A stretch of 64,000 nt of DNA from Macrostomum hystrix (lineage: Eukaryota > Platyhelminthes > Macrostomidae): positions 1,488,001-1,552,000 of the forward strand of contig CATNEN010000033.1 of assembly GCA_950097015.1 (NCBI GenBank). The letters are read 5' to 3'. Positions 46,785-58,301 of this stretch are shown here, piece after piece; within the stretch, counting starts at the first letter, position 1, and each line of letters opens with the position of its first letter. The position numbers were made by a program, and so were the translations under genes. The notes under the pieces are model-generated. The model was not told the DNA's origin. It saw nothing but the letters and a program-made list of their open reading frames with translations, and did not search any database.

Positions 46785-48493
46785 TGACGAACTGACAACA
46801 CACGGAGTAAATTGGGTTAAGGACTGACGAACTGACACACACGGAGTAAATTGGGTTAAGGACTGACGAACTGACACACACGGAGTAAAATGGGTTAAGA
46901 ACTGACGAACTGACACACACGGAGTAAATTGAGTTAAGAACTGACGAACTGACACACACGGAGTAAATTGGGTTAAGAACTGACGAACTGACACACACGG
47001 AGTAAATTGAGTTAAGAACTGACGAACTGACACACACGGAGTAAATTGGGTTAAGAACTGACGAACTGACACACACTGAGTAAATTGGGTTAAGAACTGA
47101 CGAACTGACACACACGGGAGTAAAATGGGTTAAGGACTGACGAACTGACACACACGGAGTAAAATGGGTTAAGGACTGACGAACTGACAACACACGGAGT
47201 AAAATGGGTTAAGGACTGACGAACTGACACACACGGGAGTAAAATGGGTTAAGGACTGACGAACTGACACACACGGGAGTAAAATGGGTTAAGGACTGAC
47301 GAACTGACACACACGGGAGTAAAATGGGTTAAGGACTGACGAACTGACACACATGGGAGTAAAATGGGTTAAGGACTGACGAACTGACACACACGGGAGT
47401 AAAATGGGTTAAGGACTGACGAACTGACACACACGGGAGTAAAATGGGTTAAGGACTGACGAACTGACACACACGGGAGTAAAATGGGTTAAGGACTGAC
47501 GAACTGACACACACGGGAGTAAAATGGGTTAAGAACTGACGAACTGACACACACGGAAGTAAAATTGGTTAAGGACTGACGAACTGACACACACGGAGTA
47601 AAATGGGTTAAGGACTGACGAACTGACAACACACGGAGTAAAATGGGTTAAGGACTGACGAACTGACACACACGGGAGTAAAATGGGTTAAGGACTGACG
47701 AACTGACACACACGGGAGTAAAATGGGTTAAGGACTGACGAACTGACACACACGGGAGTAAAATGGGTTAAGGACTGACGAACTGACACACACGGGAGTA
47801 AAATGGGTTAAGGACTGACGAACTGACACACACGGGAGTAAAATGGGTTAAGGACTGACGAACTGACACACACGGGAGTAAAATGGGTTAAGGACTGACG
47901 AACTGACACACACGGGAGTAAAATGGGTTAAGGACTGACGAACTGACACACACGGGAGTAAAATGGGTTAAGGACTGACGAACTGACACACACGGGAGTA
48001 AAATGGGTTAAGGACTGACGAACTGACACACACGGGAGTAAAATGGGTTAAGGACTGACGAACTGACAACACACGGAATAAAATGGGTTAAGGACTGACG
48101 AACTGACAACACACGGAGTAAAATGGGTTAAGAACTGACGAACTGACAACACACGGAGTAAAATGGGTTAAGGACTGACGAACTGACAACACACGGGAGT
48201 AAAATGGGTTAAGGACTGACGAACTGACAACACACGGAATAAAATGGGTTAAGGACTGACGAACTGACAACACACGGAGTAAAATGGGTTAAGAACTGAC
48301 GAACTGACAACACACGGAGTAAAATGGGTTAAGGACTGACGAACTGACACACACGGGAGTAAAATGGGTTAAGGACTGACGAACTGACAACACACGGAGT
48401 AAAATGGGTTAAGGACTGACGAACTGACACACACGGAGTAAAATGGGTTAAGAACTGACGAACTGACAACACGGAGTAAAATGGGTTAATGGG
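46785..48493. repeat. satellite-like array, about 38-40 bp unit, about 43 copies
   Basis: Units built from ggttaaggactgacgaactg and acacacacgggagtaaaatg. The left third has shorter units (cggagtaaattg) and the middle is nearly uniform at 40 bases. It runs into the related 37-bp array on the right. Confidence 0.96.
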
Positions 48494-48632
48494 GTATTTG
48501 ATTAAGCACTGATCAACTAAAACACACGGGGTAGTGGATTAAGGACTGATCAACTAAAACACACGGGGTAGTGGATTAAGGACTGATCAACTAAAACACA
48601 CGGGGTAGTGGATTAAGGACTGATCAACTAAA
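48494..48632. repeat. 37-bp array, left part
   Basis: Three to four copies with cacacggggtagtggattaa and ggactgatcaactaaaa. It is related to the 40-bp unit (ggactga-caact share), interrupted by the LINE fragment, and resumes at 50637. Confidence 0.93.
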
Positions 48633-50640
48633 ACCATGGTCAAACTGATGGAGAGATTGGTGCTCTGGCGCCTCCTCTCTGTGGAGCTGAAAAATATGCC
48701 ACTAAGCGGCAATCAACACGCCTTTCGATCGGGACGTTCCACCGAAAGCGCTCTCCACGCTCTGGTGGACGCTCTGGAAAAGGCCGTCCTCGGGAACGGC
48801 TTTGCCCTGAGCATCTTCCTGGATATTGACGGGGCCTTCGACAACGTTCTCTTCGAGGCGTTTGACAGGGCCCTACGTATGCGGCACACGCATTCGCATC
48901 TTAGGAGGTGGATCATGTACATGGTCCGCCACCGCACTGCTACGGCACACCTTCTTGGACACCAGCGGACGGTCACTGTCTGCAAAGGTTGCCCACAAGG
49001 CGGCGTCCTCTCACCAGTTCTCTGGAACATGGTTATCGACGAGCTCTTACGAGACTCTCAGCCAGACCCCATCCTAAAGGTCGGCTATGCGGATGATGTT
49101 ACGGCAGTGGCATCTGGCCCGGTACCAGAGGCCCTCCGAGACCTTCTGCAAAACTTTATCAACAACGCCGAAAGATGGGCAACTCGCTGCGGTCTGAAGC
49201 TCTCCGAGTCTAAGACAGCGGCGATCATGTTCACCAGCAAAAACAAATGGCATATTCGCCCCCTGCAGCTGTATGGAAAGGACATCACCTTCCAGAAGCA
49301 AACTAAATGCCTGGGCATAACGCTCGATCACAGGCTCAGCTGGACTCCTCATGTCCATGCCAAAGCCAAAAAGGCCTTTGCGATCCTGGCGCAGCTGCGC
49401 AGGGCGGTGGGCAACACGTGGGGTCTCACCCCCAAACGCCTATGGTGGATCTACACTGCTATGGTCAGGCCGGCTGTCTCGTACGCCGGACTGATCTGGG
49501 CTAGTGCCCTGCAGCTTAAGACCTGCCATGAGACTCTTCGGAGAGTGCAAGGTCGCGCATGTCGAACGATCATGAGCGCCCCGCCATCCGCCCCCTTCGA
49601 TGGCCTCAACGCCTTCTTGAACATCCTCCCGCTCGATATCTTTATCCGCGGGGAGGCGGCAAAAACCGCCCGGCGTCTCCTTGATGCCGGTGTGCGCTTC
49701 GTCCCCCAACGAGCGGCAGCGAAGCGAAAGCTCCTGCCGCACACGGACCTTTGCCTGAGAGACTTGGGTGCGAGCAACGGAATCAATGTCCTTACGGACG
49801 GTGAACCGTGCTCGCTCAACCTCCTTCAGCGCTTTAAGGTTCTCATCCCCACCAGGGACCAAGTTAGCGACCACTGGAACACCCAGGAGGTCCACTGCTA
49901 CACGGACGGATCCATGAAGGATGGCTCCGCTGGCTTCGGGGTCTGTATCCTTATCAACGGACGTGTTGTCGCCACACACGCCCAACACACTGGAAAATCC
50001 TCGAGCGTTTTCCAGAACGAGGTCCTGGCCATCAGCTCCTGCGCTGCGGAGTTGAATGAGAAAAACATCTCAGGCAGGACTATCATCTTTCACTCGGACA
50101 GTCAGGCTGCTCTGCAAGCCCTCTGTCACACCACCACAACCTCCAGGACAGTCTCCGACTGTGTCCGGCAGCTCAATAACCTGGCCGGTAAGAATACCGT
50201 CAGACTTCAGTGGATACCAGGGCACGCCGGTTTCCCTGGTAACGAGCTTGCTGACCACCTGGCCAAGCAGGGAGGAGCCAGCTCTGCACCGGACCCCTCC
50301 CCCCGGCTCCGATTCCGAGCACCGTCATTTATCGTCAGATTAATGATTGGACTGCCAACCTCCATCTTACCCGGTGGAGAAGCACCACTAACTGCCGCCA
50401 ATCCAAAGCGGCAGTTCCAGTGCCATCCGCTCGGCTCCGGAAGGTCCTTCTGAACCAGACCCGGAAGGACATCCGGGCCCTCACCATGACCCTCACGGGC
50501 CATGGCTGCTACGCCAGACACTGTTTCCTCCGTGGAGACCTCCGGAGTGAGCTGTGCCCTTTCTGCAACCTTGAGGACGAGGATGCCCTGCACTTCGTCT
50601 GCCACTGCCCTTTCTTCACCAGAGAGAGGCTTACACGGGG
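48633..50640 (+). mobile_element. non-LTR retrotransposon fragment (I-group type, RT plus RNase H)
   Basis: A 605-residue open frame (48636-50453) starts inside the reverse transcriptase (AFRSGRSTESALHALVDAL), has the catalytic GYADDVT near residue 150, the fingers/palm block CPQGGVLSPVLWN, and a C-terminal RNase H with TDGSMKDG, E in FQNEVLAI, SDSQAALQAL and PGHAGFPGNELAD. A frame change near 50440 leads to a zinc-finger-like CPFCNLEDEDALHFVCHC. The endonuclease, ORF1 and 3' UTR are missing. Both ends abut array units exactly, with no poly-A tail. RNase H after RT suggests the I group. Confidence 0.9.
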
Positions 50641-51358
50641 TAGTGGATTAAGCACTGATCAACTAAAACACACGGGGTAGTGGATTAAGCACTGATCAAC
50701 TAAAACACACGGGGTAGTGGATTAAGGACTGATCAACTAAAACACACGGGGTAGTGGATTAAGCACTGATCAACTAAAACACACGGGGTAGTGGATTAAG
50801 GACTGATCAACTAAAACACACGGGGTAGTGGATTAAGCACTGATCAACTAAAACACACGGGGTAGTGGATTAAGCACTGATCAACTAAAACACACGGGGT
50901 AGTGGATTAAGGACTGATCAACTAAAACACACGGGGTAGTGGATTAAGCACTGATCAACTAAAACACACGGGGTAGTGGATTAAGCACTGATCAACTAAA
51001 ACACACGGGGTAGTGGATTATGGACTGATCAACTAAAACACACGGGGTAGTGGATTAAGCACTGATCAACTAAAACACACGGGGTAGTGGATTAAGGACT
51101 GATCAACTAAAACACACGGGGTAGTGGATTAAGCACTGATCAACTAAAACACACGGGGTAGTGGATTAAGGACTGATCAACTAAAACACACGGGGTAGTG
51201 GATTAAGCACTGATCAACTAAAACACACGGGGTAGTGGATTAAGCACTGATCAACTAAAACACACGGGGTAGTGGATTAAGGACTGATCAACTAAAACAC
51301 ACGGGGTAGTGGATTAAGGACTGATCAACTAAAACACACGGGGTAGTGAATTAAGCAC
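50637..51358. repeat. 37-bp array, right part
   Basis: About 19 copies continuing the array at 48494, with a ggact/gcact alternation between units. The last copy merges into a gacgaactga variant, showing kinship to the 40-bp array. Confidence 0.95.
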
Positions 51359-52087
51359 TGACGAACTGAAATAAAAAAGCAAGCAAACGCCACAGATGGT
51401 ACAGTTTAATGATAAAGTGAGAGCTAAGTGTACCTTCATCAAGTCAATATTTTTACTTTGATGTTCAAGAGCTGGTAAATGCAGACCTGATCTGCAAGCT
51501 AGATTCAATTTTGCAAAAGCGACCAATGGGGAATAAAATGGTTTCCGAGTATGCGTGAATTTCCAAGTTTGTAAAAACTATTTATTATTGAAAATGAGAA
51601 TTAACCATTGAAAAGCACATTACCGAAAAAAGATATTATTAATCAAAATAGCGCTTTGCACATGGAAAATGAGATAAATCAACTTTCTAGTTTCAACTTT
51701 GAGCCGTTAAAACTCTGTTAACTTTTAACTCGAGTTAAAACTCTGACGACACAACTGCTTTTATATTGCACCCTGGAAGGACCCTGGAGTGATGAACATT
51801 GATGGGATAAAAATTTGCGCCAAGAAGAGAGTCAATAATGGGCTTTGGTTGACAGATGACAAAATTATATTATCCATATTTAAGCTGGTACAAGCATTAA
51901 ACGGGATAATTTCGCAGTGGCTAATATAATTTGTTGCTAACATTGCCGTATATTGTACTATAAAAGTGCACTAATTGAGCTGAAGTCCAAGGCGATGTCT
52001 ATACGGATTATTATCGGTATAATAAGCATTGAGTATAGTTTAGTTCAAGCAGGTGGCAGCGCCCGTGTGACTCTTATCGGCTGAGGT
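51359..52087. other. AT-rich spacer downstream of the Ly6/uPAR gene
   Basis: No coding sequence recognised. It contains the presumed 3' UTR of the minus-strand gene. Confidence 0.4.
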
Positions 52088-53676
52088 TCAGGGCCGGGCC
52101 AGGAAGGTGAAAAGCAGGCCGAGAACCACAGCAACGGAGGAGGCAGCCACGGAGCCGGAGCCGTTGCACTTGTCGCTGGCGCACACGCAGTAGCGCACCT
52201 TGATCTTCTTGGTGCCGACCCGGTCATAGCAGGTGTTTCCATTGCTCTCAACCTCCGTGCCGCACATGCGATCCACAATGGTGATGCCCTCCACTAGAAG
52301 GCGAGAAATTGTTAGGGAGAGAGGAGATTATTGTAAATTCATTATCCGCTGGGGATCTGTGAGAGCGATAATCCAATCTGGGGATCTGTGAGAGCGATAA
52401 TCCAATCAGGGGATCTGTGAGAGCGACAATCCAATCTGGGGATCTGTGAGAGCGATAATCCAATCTGGGGATCTGTGAGAGCGATAATCCAATCTGGGGA
52501 TCTGTGAGAGCGATAATCCAATCTGGGGATCTGTGAGAGCGACAATCCAATCTGGGGATCTGTGAGAGCGATAATCCGAAGACGTTGGATCTCCAAAGAA
52601 GTCAAGAAGATCATGGTGCATTATTAATTATGATAAATCAACATAAATCAAAAAGCAAGAGTCAATAATTTAGTTTAGATCACAAAGATTCAAAGAATGA
52701 ACGCCGGTAGAAAAAGAGTCCGTCTGAGAGTAGCGAGTTTGGCAATTTGTAAATAACAAAAGTGTTCAGATTTTCAAACAAACAATTCAGACTGAAGGCT
52801 CACTGACCATCCTGCCTCTGCTTCCAGCAGACCTTTGCATCTGGCACTGGCTTAAAGAAGTTGGAAAAATTTGCATTGTTTCGGCCGTCTTTACAGTCGA
52901 TGAGGTAATCCTTGCTGACCGGTTCCGAGTCGCAGCCTTTGTCGCTAAGACTATTGCACACGTAGCACTTCAGAGCGTTCGCTGCACGATTAGGTTGGGT
53001 ACAATAAGTACATTGGGTACAATAGGTACATTGGGTACAATAAGTACATTGGGTACAATAGGTATGATGGAGGCTGACAATTGAAATCACCGAAATTCAC
53101 GACCCACTGCTGCGATCTACCCCCTGTCCTATCAGGGCTGCGGATGCCTTCTACCCGCTGTCCCATCAGGGCTGTGGATGCCTTCTACCCGCTGTCCTTC
53201 AGGGCTGCGGATGCCTTCTACCCGCTGTCCTTCAGGGCTGCGGATGCCTTCTACCCGTTGTCCTTCAGGTCTGCGGATGCCTTCTACCCGTTGTCCTTCA
53301 GGTCTGCGGATGCCTTCTACCCGCTGTCCTTCAGGGCTGCGGATGCCTTCTACCCGCTGTCCTTCAGGGCTGCGGATGCCTTCTACCCGCTGTCCTTCAG
53401 GGCTGCGGATGCCTTCTACCCGCTGTCCTTCAGGGCTGCGGATGCCTTCTACCCACTGTCCTTCAGGGCTGCGGATGCCTTCTACCCGCTGTCCTTCAGG
53501 GCTGCGGCTTCGATCTACCCGCTGTCCTTCAGGGCTGCGGCTTCGATCTACCTCCTGTCCTTCAGGGCTAACTGCTAACACAAGGTCCCGGCCTGTATCC
53601 ATCATGTAAAAGATTAAAAGTACTTACCGCAGCAAAGGCAGGCCATCAGTGACAGGAAAATAACAATGCTCTTCAT
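52088..53676 (-). CDS. Ly6/uPAR (LU) domain protein, GPI-anchor type, three exons
   Basis: A 142-residue three-finger protein of the cell surface. Exons 53628-53676, 52808-52981 and 52088-52293, all joined in phase 1, the usual arrangement for LU genes. Exon 1 encodes a signal peptide (MKSIVIFLSLMACLCC). The mature part starts ALKCYVCNS, has ten spaced cysteines (KCYVC, GC, DC, VC, MC, TC, YC, VC, KC) and ends the domain with the diagnostic CN (ASDKCNGSG). A hydrophobic tail (SSVAVVLGLLFTFLA) fits a GPI signal. Intron 1 carries a 33-bp and an 18-bp array, intron 2 a 29-bp array. Ligand unknown. Confidence 0.92.
52335..52580. repeat. 29-bp array in LU-gene intron 2
   Basis: About eight copies built from ggggatctgtgagagcgata plus atccaatct. 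It begins about 40 bases from exon 3. Confidence 0.93.
52990..53062. repeat. 18-bp array beside LU exon 2
   Basis: Four copies of gggtacaataggtacatt start about ten bases upstream of the exon 2 acceptor on the minus strand, so the array occupies the branch-point zone. Confidence 0.9.
53110..53578. repeat. 33-bp array in LU-gene intron 1
   Basis: About 13 copies built from cttcagggctgcggatgcct and tctacccgctgtc. The unit is a multiple of three without stops, so frames on both strands stay open. Final copies change gatgcc to cttcga. Confidence 0.94.
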
Positions 53677-53679
53677 TGT

Positions 53680-55195
53680 CCGAAGACGGTTCAGATTTTC
53701 TGTCTGCTGAACAAATTAGCTAGCAAAAGTCGAAGTACGCAGAAGCTAACAGTTTCTGAAAGCTAAATGGGCGCCAAACAAACACGAGACGGGTGTGGAA
53801 CTCTAATTTATTCGGGGTTCATCGAGGGTGAAAATGGAGGAGAGGAAGTAGCAAGGAGCCTCATGAGCGTGCAATGAGCGAGGCAAGCTTTTCACTCCAC
53901 TGGTTTATATTTGGAGAGATCTTGTTGACGATTTGGCCAAATAAAACACGCAGTAGGGAAGGAAAGCCTCCATCTCTGGTTTTTTTCTATCTCGAATGTA
54001 CACTCCACATGTACATACGTGAACGGAAAGTAGAGAACCAATTAGGACCAAGTAGGAGGGGCAGAAGCCATGATTTCGCAATTCTGTTTAATTGGCAAAA
54101 CCCTGTCCGAGTTGATAGAACGCAAATGAAGGAGTCAATTTGCACAAAAGTTAGCATTCTAAAACTCGTCTGTGATTTAGCTGTTAGTTTAGTGAATGGA
54201 TTTGGAGCGAAGCTGTTCTTGGTAAAAAGTATGCTAATTAGACAACTGCAACTAACATGCATGTTGGTATAGTTTTACGAGTCGCTATATATTTAGTTTC
54301 TCTGGTATTATAAGAAAATCATAAGCTAAGCATTGCTATGCTAAATTATATTACTTATATACCATGCTTATAGCTGATTAAGTCGGCTAGCACTTTGCAT
54401 TATTTAACTGCTGTAATTTAAATATCCAACTACACTGTCAACTATATCGAAATAATAATAATAATAATGATTGCAGGAGGGCTGTAGGTAATGGCGCATG
54501 ATTTAGTGACACTAGACCCGCAGCGAGCGAGGAGGCAATTGTGCCCACTGGCTGACTACTGAGCAATGGACTCCTATATAATATAACCTGTACGAATAGC
54601 CTCGGAAGACCCCCACTTTTGTTCCTCATTTAATTTCTTCGGAGGCTCAGCTTGTACACAAAAACACTGAAAAAGGAACAGGGGCAAAAAGTAAGGACTT
54701 TATCTGCTTTGCTGCTCGAAACACAAGCTCGTAAATGTTCAAAACTCTGGGTTTGTTTAGTAATGTTTATTCTGCTTCATGCCGTGACTAATAATCCACT
54801 TGTTGGAAATAGGGAGACAAATCAAGACAAGTGTCTGAGAGATCTCATTTATTAAACTTATTTTTTCGCGTCCTGTTATCCTCATGGCCCACAAGTGCAA
54901 AACTGGGTACAAGACTAATGCTCCATCCTATTTGTCGTCAAAAGGACCTGTGGCTGGACCATCAGGTGCAAGCACTTCTGAATCCGGCCGGCTTGAGAAG
55001 GAAGCACTTGAAGTTCTTTAAGAAAAATTACCACAAAATGATAAGTTTCTTAAAATAACTTCAATGACTGTTTAATTTTATTTTTTAGGGCTAAAACTGA
55101 ATAATTTTGCTTTTTTTGAAACAGAAAACTTTGCAGTGTGCTAAAATGCCTCGGCCACAACTTTTAATAGGCTTTTCGTCCAGGTTCTATATAAA
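53680..55195. other. AT-rich region upstream of the LU gene, mostly unassigned
   Basis: Holds the LU promoter and one family A repeat. A 132-residue frame at 53874-54272 has random-looking composition. A short frame at 54883 (MAHKCKTGYKTN...) resembles the start of a transposon-derived zinc-finger protein but stops after 52 codons. Neither is called a gene. Confidence 0.35.
54471..54580 (+). repeat. dispersed repeat family A, copy 3
   Basis: Blocks gcaggagggctg, gtgacactagacccgc and gaggcaattgtgcccac match the copies at 13155 and 45447. Confidence 0.6.
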
Positions 55196-55214
55196 GGATT
55201 CCATGCCTTCGCAT

Positions 55215-55578
55215 ACGCGCACACAGATACTGAACGCAGGCACACGCACACAGATACTGAACGCAGGCACACGCGCACAGATACTGAACGCAGGCACACG
55301 CGCACAGATACTGAACGCAGGCACACGCACACAGATACTGAACGCAGGCACACGCACACAGATACTGAACGCAGGCACACGCGCACAGATACTGAACGCA
55401 GGCACACGCACACAGATACTGAACGCAGGCACACGCACACAGATACTGAACGCAGGCACACGCACACAGATACTGAACGCAGGCACACGCACACAGATAC
55501 TGAACGCAGGCACACGCACACAGATACTGAACGCAGGCACACGCACACAGATACTGAACGCAGGCACACGCACACATA
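55215..55578. repeat. 27-bp array of acgcaggcacacgcacacag units
   Basis: About 13 copies, multiple of three, open in several frames on both strands. It abuts the family B repeat at 55574. Confidence 0.95.
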
Positions 55579-55645
55579 CTTTCTCATCGTCAGGCAGTGT
55601 ACACTTTCAGGTAGGTTGGCCCTTAAGGGCGTAAATTGCATGGCA
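55574..55645 (-). repeat. dispersed repeat family B, copy
   Basis: The reverse complement reads catgcaatttacgccctta, agggccaacc, gtgtacactgcctgacgatg, agaaagt. The repeat's outer edge continues into the 27-bp array. Confidence 0.7.
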
Positions 55646-55659
55646 TGCATGCATGTCTA

Positions 55660-56522
55660 ACTGTTGGACATGAAGTCTACCTATTAGGCCTGGAGTCTAC
55701 CTGTTGGACATGAAGTCTACCTATTAGGCCTGGAGTCTACCTGTTGGACATGAAGTCTACCTATTAGGCCGGGAGTCTACCTGTTGGACATGAAGTCTAC
55801 CTATTAGGCCGGGAGTCTACCTGTTGGACATGAAGTCTACCTATTAGGCCGGGAGTCTACCTGTTGGACATGAAGTCTACCTATTAGGCCTGGAGTCTAC
55901 ATGTTGGACATGGAGTCTACCTATTAGGTGTGGAGTCTACCTGTTGGACATGGAGTCTACCTATTAGGCCTGGAGTCTACCTGTTGGACATGAAGTCTAC
56001 CTATTAGGCCTGGAGTCTACCTGTTGGACATGAAGTCTACCTATTAGGCCTGGAGTCTACCTGTTGGACATGGAGTCTACCTATTAGGTGTGGAGTCTAC
56101 CTGTTGGACATGAAGTCTACCTATTAGGCCTGGAGTCTATCTGTTGGACATGAAGTCTACCTATTAGGCCGGGAGTCTACCTGTTGGACATGAAGTCTAC
56201 CTATTAGGCCGGGAGTCTACCTGTTGGACATGAAGTCTACCTATTAGGCCGGGAGTCTACCTGTTGGACATGAAGTCTACCTATTAGGCCTGGAGTCTAC
56301 CTGTTGGACATGGAGTCTACCTATTAGGTGTGGAGTCTACCTGTTGGACATGGAGTCTACCTATTAGGCCTGGAGTCTACCTGTTGGACATGAAGTCTAC
56401 CTATTAGGCCTGGAGTCTACCTGTTGGACATGGAGTCTACCTATTAGGCCTGGAGTCTACCTGTTGGACATGAAGTCTACCTATTAGGCCTGGAGTCTAC
56501 CTGTTGGACATGGAGTCTACTT
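55660..56522. repeat. 40-bp array, about 21 copies
   Basis: Units made of two related 20-base halves, ctgttggacatgaagtctac and ctattaggcctggagtctac. It ends about 210 bases from the secreted-peptide gene. Confidence 0.95.
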
Positions 56523-56542
56523 CAAATAAGATTTGACTGCAC

Positions 56543-56548
56543 TTTAAT
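56543..56548 (-). terminator. ATTAAA polyadenylation signal, candidate for the secreted peptide
   Basis: ATTAAA on the minus strand about 187 bases past the stop of the gene at 56735-56968. Confidence 0.35.
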
Positions 56549-56734
56549 TTAACTCAGCCGAAATCAAACAAGTAACAGTAAGGTTGAAACAAAGACGAGC
56601 ATAATTAATTATCTTAAAAGGAGTCCGATTAATTTTTTTAAGTTAGTAACACTTATGAATGTAACACGCAAAAGTACACTTCCCCTGCTTCAACACAGGT
56701 ATCGTCATCAATCGCTTCCTTGGAAATTCAACGC

Positions 56735-56968
56735 TCAGGAAGGTGAGTAGTTGTCGTATCGAGGCCTTTGCCTCCTAAAGTAATAGCCTCGGTACTTCTT
56801 GGCAGCGCTGGCCTCAGTATCTTCGCCATCGTCATCGTAGAAGTCGTCGGAAAGCTGGTCAAAGTCTGCATCGTCGTCCTCGGCTGGCTCTTCCTCGATG
56901 TCGGCCGAAGGCGCGGCAGAAACGGCTGCTAGAAAGAGTAGAAGCAGAACTGCCAGTGCAGTCTTCAT
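56735..56968 (-). CDS. small secreted peptide precursor (77 residues)
   Basis: A single-exon ORF. Residues 1-19 form a clear signal peptide (MKTALAVLLLLFLAAVSAA). Next comes a very acidic spacer rich in D and E (about residues 22-52), then KK and a basic, aromatic tail YRGYYFRRQRPRYDNYSPS. The pattern signal, acidic propeptide, dibasic site, basic peptide fits a peptide hormone, neuropeptide or antimicrobial precursor. There is no glycine before the dibasic sites, so no amidation is expected. I recognise no family. The start is the ATG at 56966-56968; the upstream in-frame extension lacks signal-peptide features. A TATA box was not seen. Confidence 0.7.
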   Translation of the reverse strand: MKTALAVLLLLFLAAVSAAPSADIEEEPAEDDDADFDQLSDDFYDDDGEDTEASAAKKYRGYYFRRQRPRYDNYSPS

Positions 56969-56989
56969 GGTAGTTGAGCTCAGACACAA

Positions 56990-58301
56990 AGATACAATTG
57001 AAGTTTGTGCTCAATTTGTCACTTGGATTAAGCCATCTGTTGGGACGCCAATAAATACAAAAGCCTTCTCCCGGATCTGGCTGCCTCGTCTGCAGACTTG
57101 GCGGACAGAAATTAATTGCTCAGAATGCCTGGACTGAAACCATCCAGGATTTGAGTAGTGCTAGCAGACAGGTTTTCGAGCATTGTTTAAATTGAAAAGA
57201 TAATTGCTAGAGATTGGCTAGGTGCCAATGCTTGTTTAGCCGCCATTCAGCGTTAGTAATGTTTTTTGGTATTTCTCAGGGTCCGAGCACAGAATATAGG
57301 CTATTGTGCCATAATAGACCTTCGTCTTTAGCGAACAATCGGACAGTTAGTATCGGTGCTTTGTATAGTTTGTTAGTTCGAGAGTGACATTTTCTTACAG
57401 AAATTACTAACCAGCCGTATATAATATTTAAGTTTATTGCAAACTCATTGAAATCAACGAAAGATTTTACAGAAACTAAGCAATAGATGCAAGAATACCG
57501 GGGGGGGGGCAGAACTTTCAAGGAAATGGAAAGCAGTGGCGCCGCCTGTTTTGGGCCCTTCCTGTCGTTCAACTGACTCTAAATCTATATAAAATTAGTT
57601 TCACAGCCGGTTTAGATCAGTAGTGAAGCAGGACCAACTGGAATTAGTGGGGCTTGCTGTCACTTCCAGGCATGCGACACCCACCCACAAATATAACTAT
57701 ACATGTACCGCACGACTGCCCTACGTGACACTTGCCCGCTTGCCCAGAAACAGCAGTTTTGTTAGAAACATTTTTCAAAGGCAGGCAACACCGAATTTTT
57801 CCAGTGATGCGGCACCATAATATCTTCATTTTTGCAATGTCCGTTAGTGTAAGTTGCGAGTATAGTTGCGCTTTTTAACAAGACCGCTGGCTAGAGTTTC
57901 GTCTATGGTAAAACCATATTCGTATTGCTCGTAAAAATTGCATTGGAGAAATAAATTTGAGACAATTCAGCCTTTAGTTTTCATTTCCGTCCTAAATTAG
58001 AACTCACAAGCCTGATGTGAGCTACTTGTGACGAGTAAGACGACGAGAATTTTCGCTCTTTTTTGCCAATTAATAACAAAAAAGGATATTATTTGGTAAT
58101 CAATGTAAATATGAACAAAAAATATACAAAACAGAAAACAGCAGATCGACAGGATAACAAAAACGTGCAGAAGCGAATTGTCAGAGAAAAAATTTACTCA
58201 ACTGTGAAGTGTGAATTGTACTTTAATATCAGTAATCAAATCTGACGTTCGGTCTTGTCAGCTTGTCAGGTATTGTCAGCTAACTGGCGCCTGAAGTACA
58301 T
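56990..58301. other. AT-rich spacer
   Basis: No gene or array recognised. An ATTAAA at 58222-58227 on the minus strand may end the CIMIP5 transcript. Confidence 0.4.

Noticed and set aside
46785-48493. CRISPR-like array
   Set aside because: Units are continuous with no unique spacers, and the DNA is from an animal nucleus.
53081-53609. Long frames on both strands (143-165 residues)
   Set aside because: The 33-bp intron array is a multiple of three and stop-free, which keeps several frames open. It is inside the LU-gene intron 1.
53874-54272. 132-residue plus-strand frame
   Set aside because: AT-rich, no domain, no splice or homology support, composition looks random.
55107-55650. Cysteine-rich 137-residue and related frames
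   Set aside because: Repeat translation of a 27-bp unit; alternate frames on both strands are equally open.
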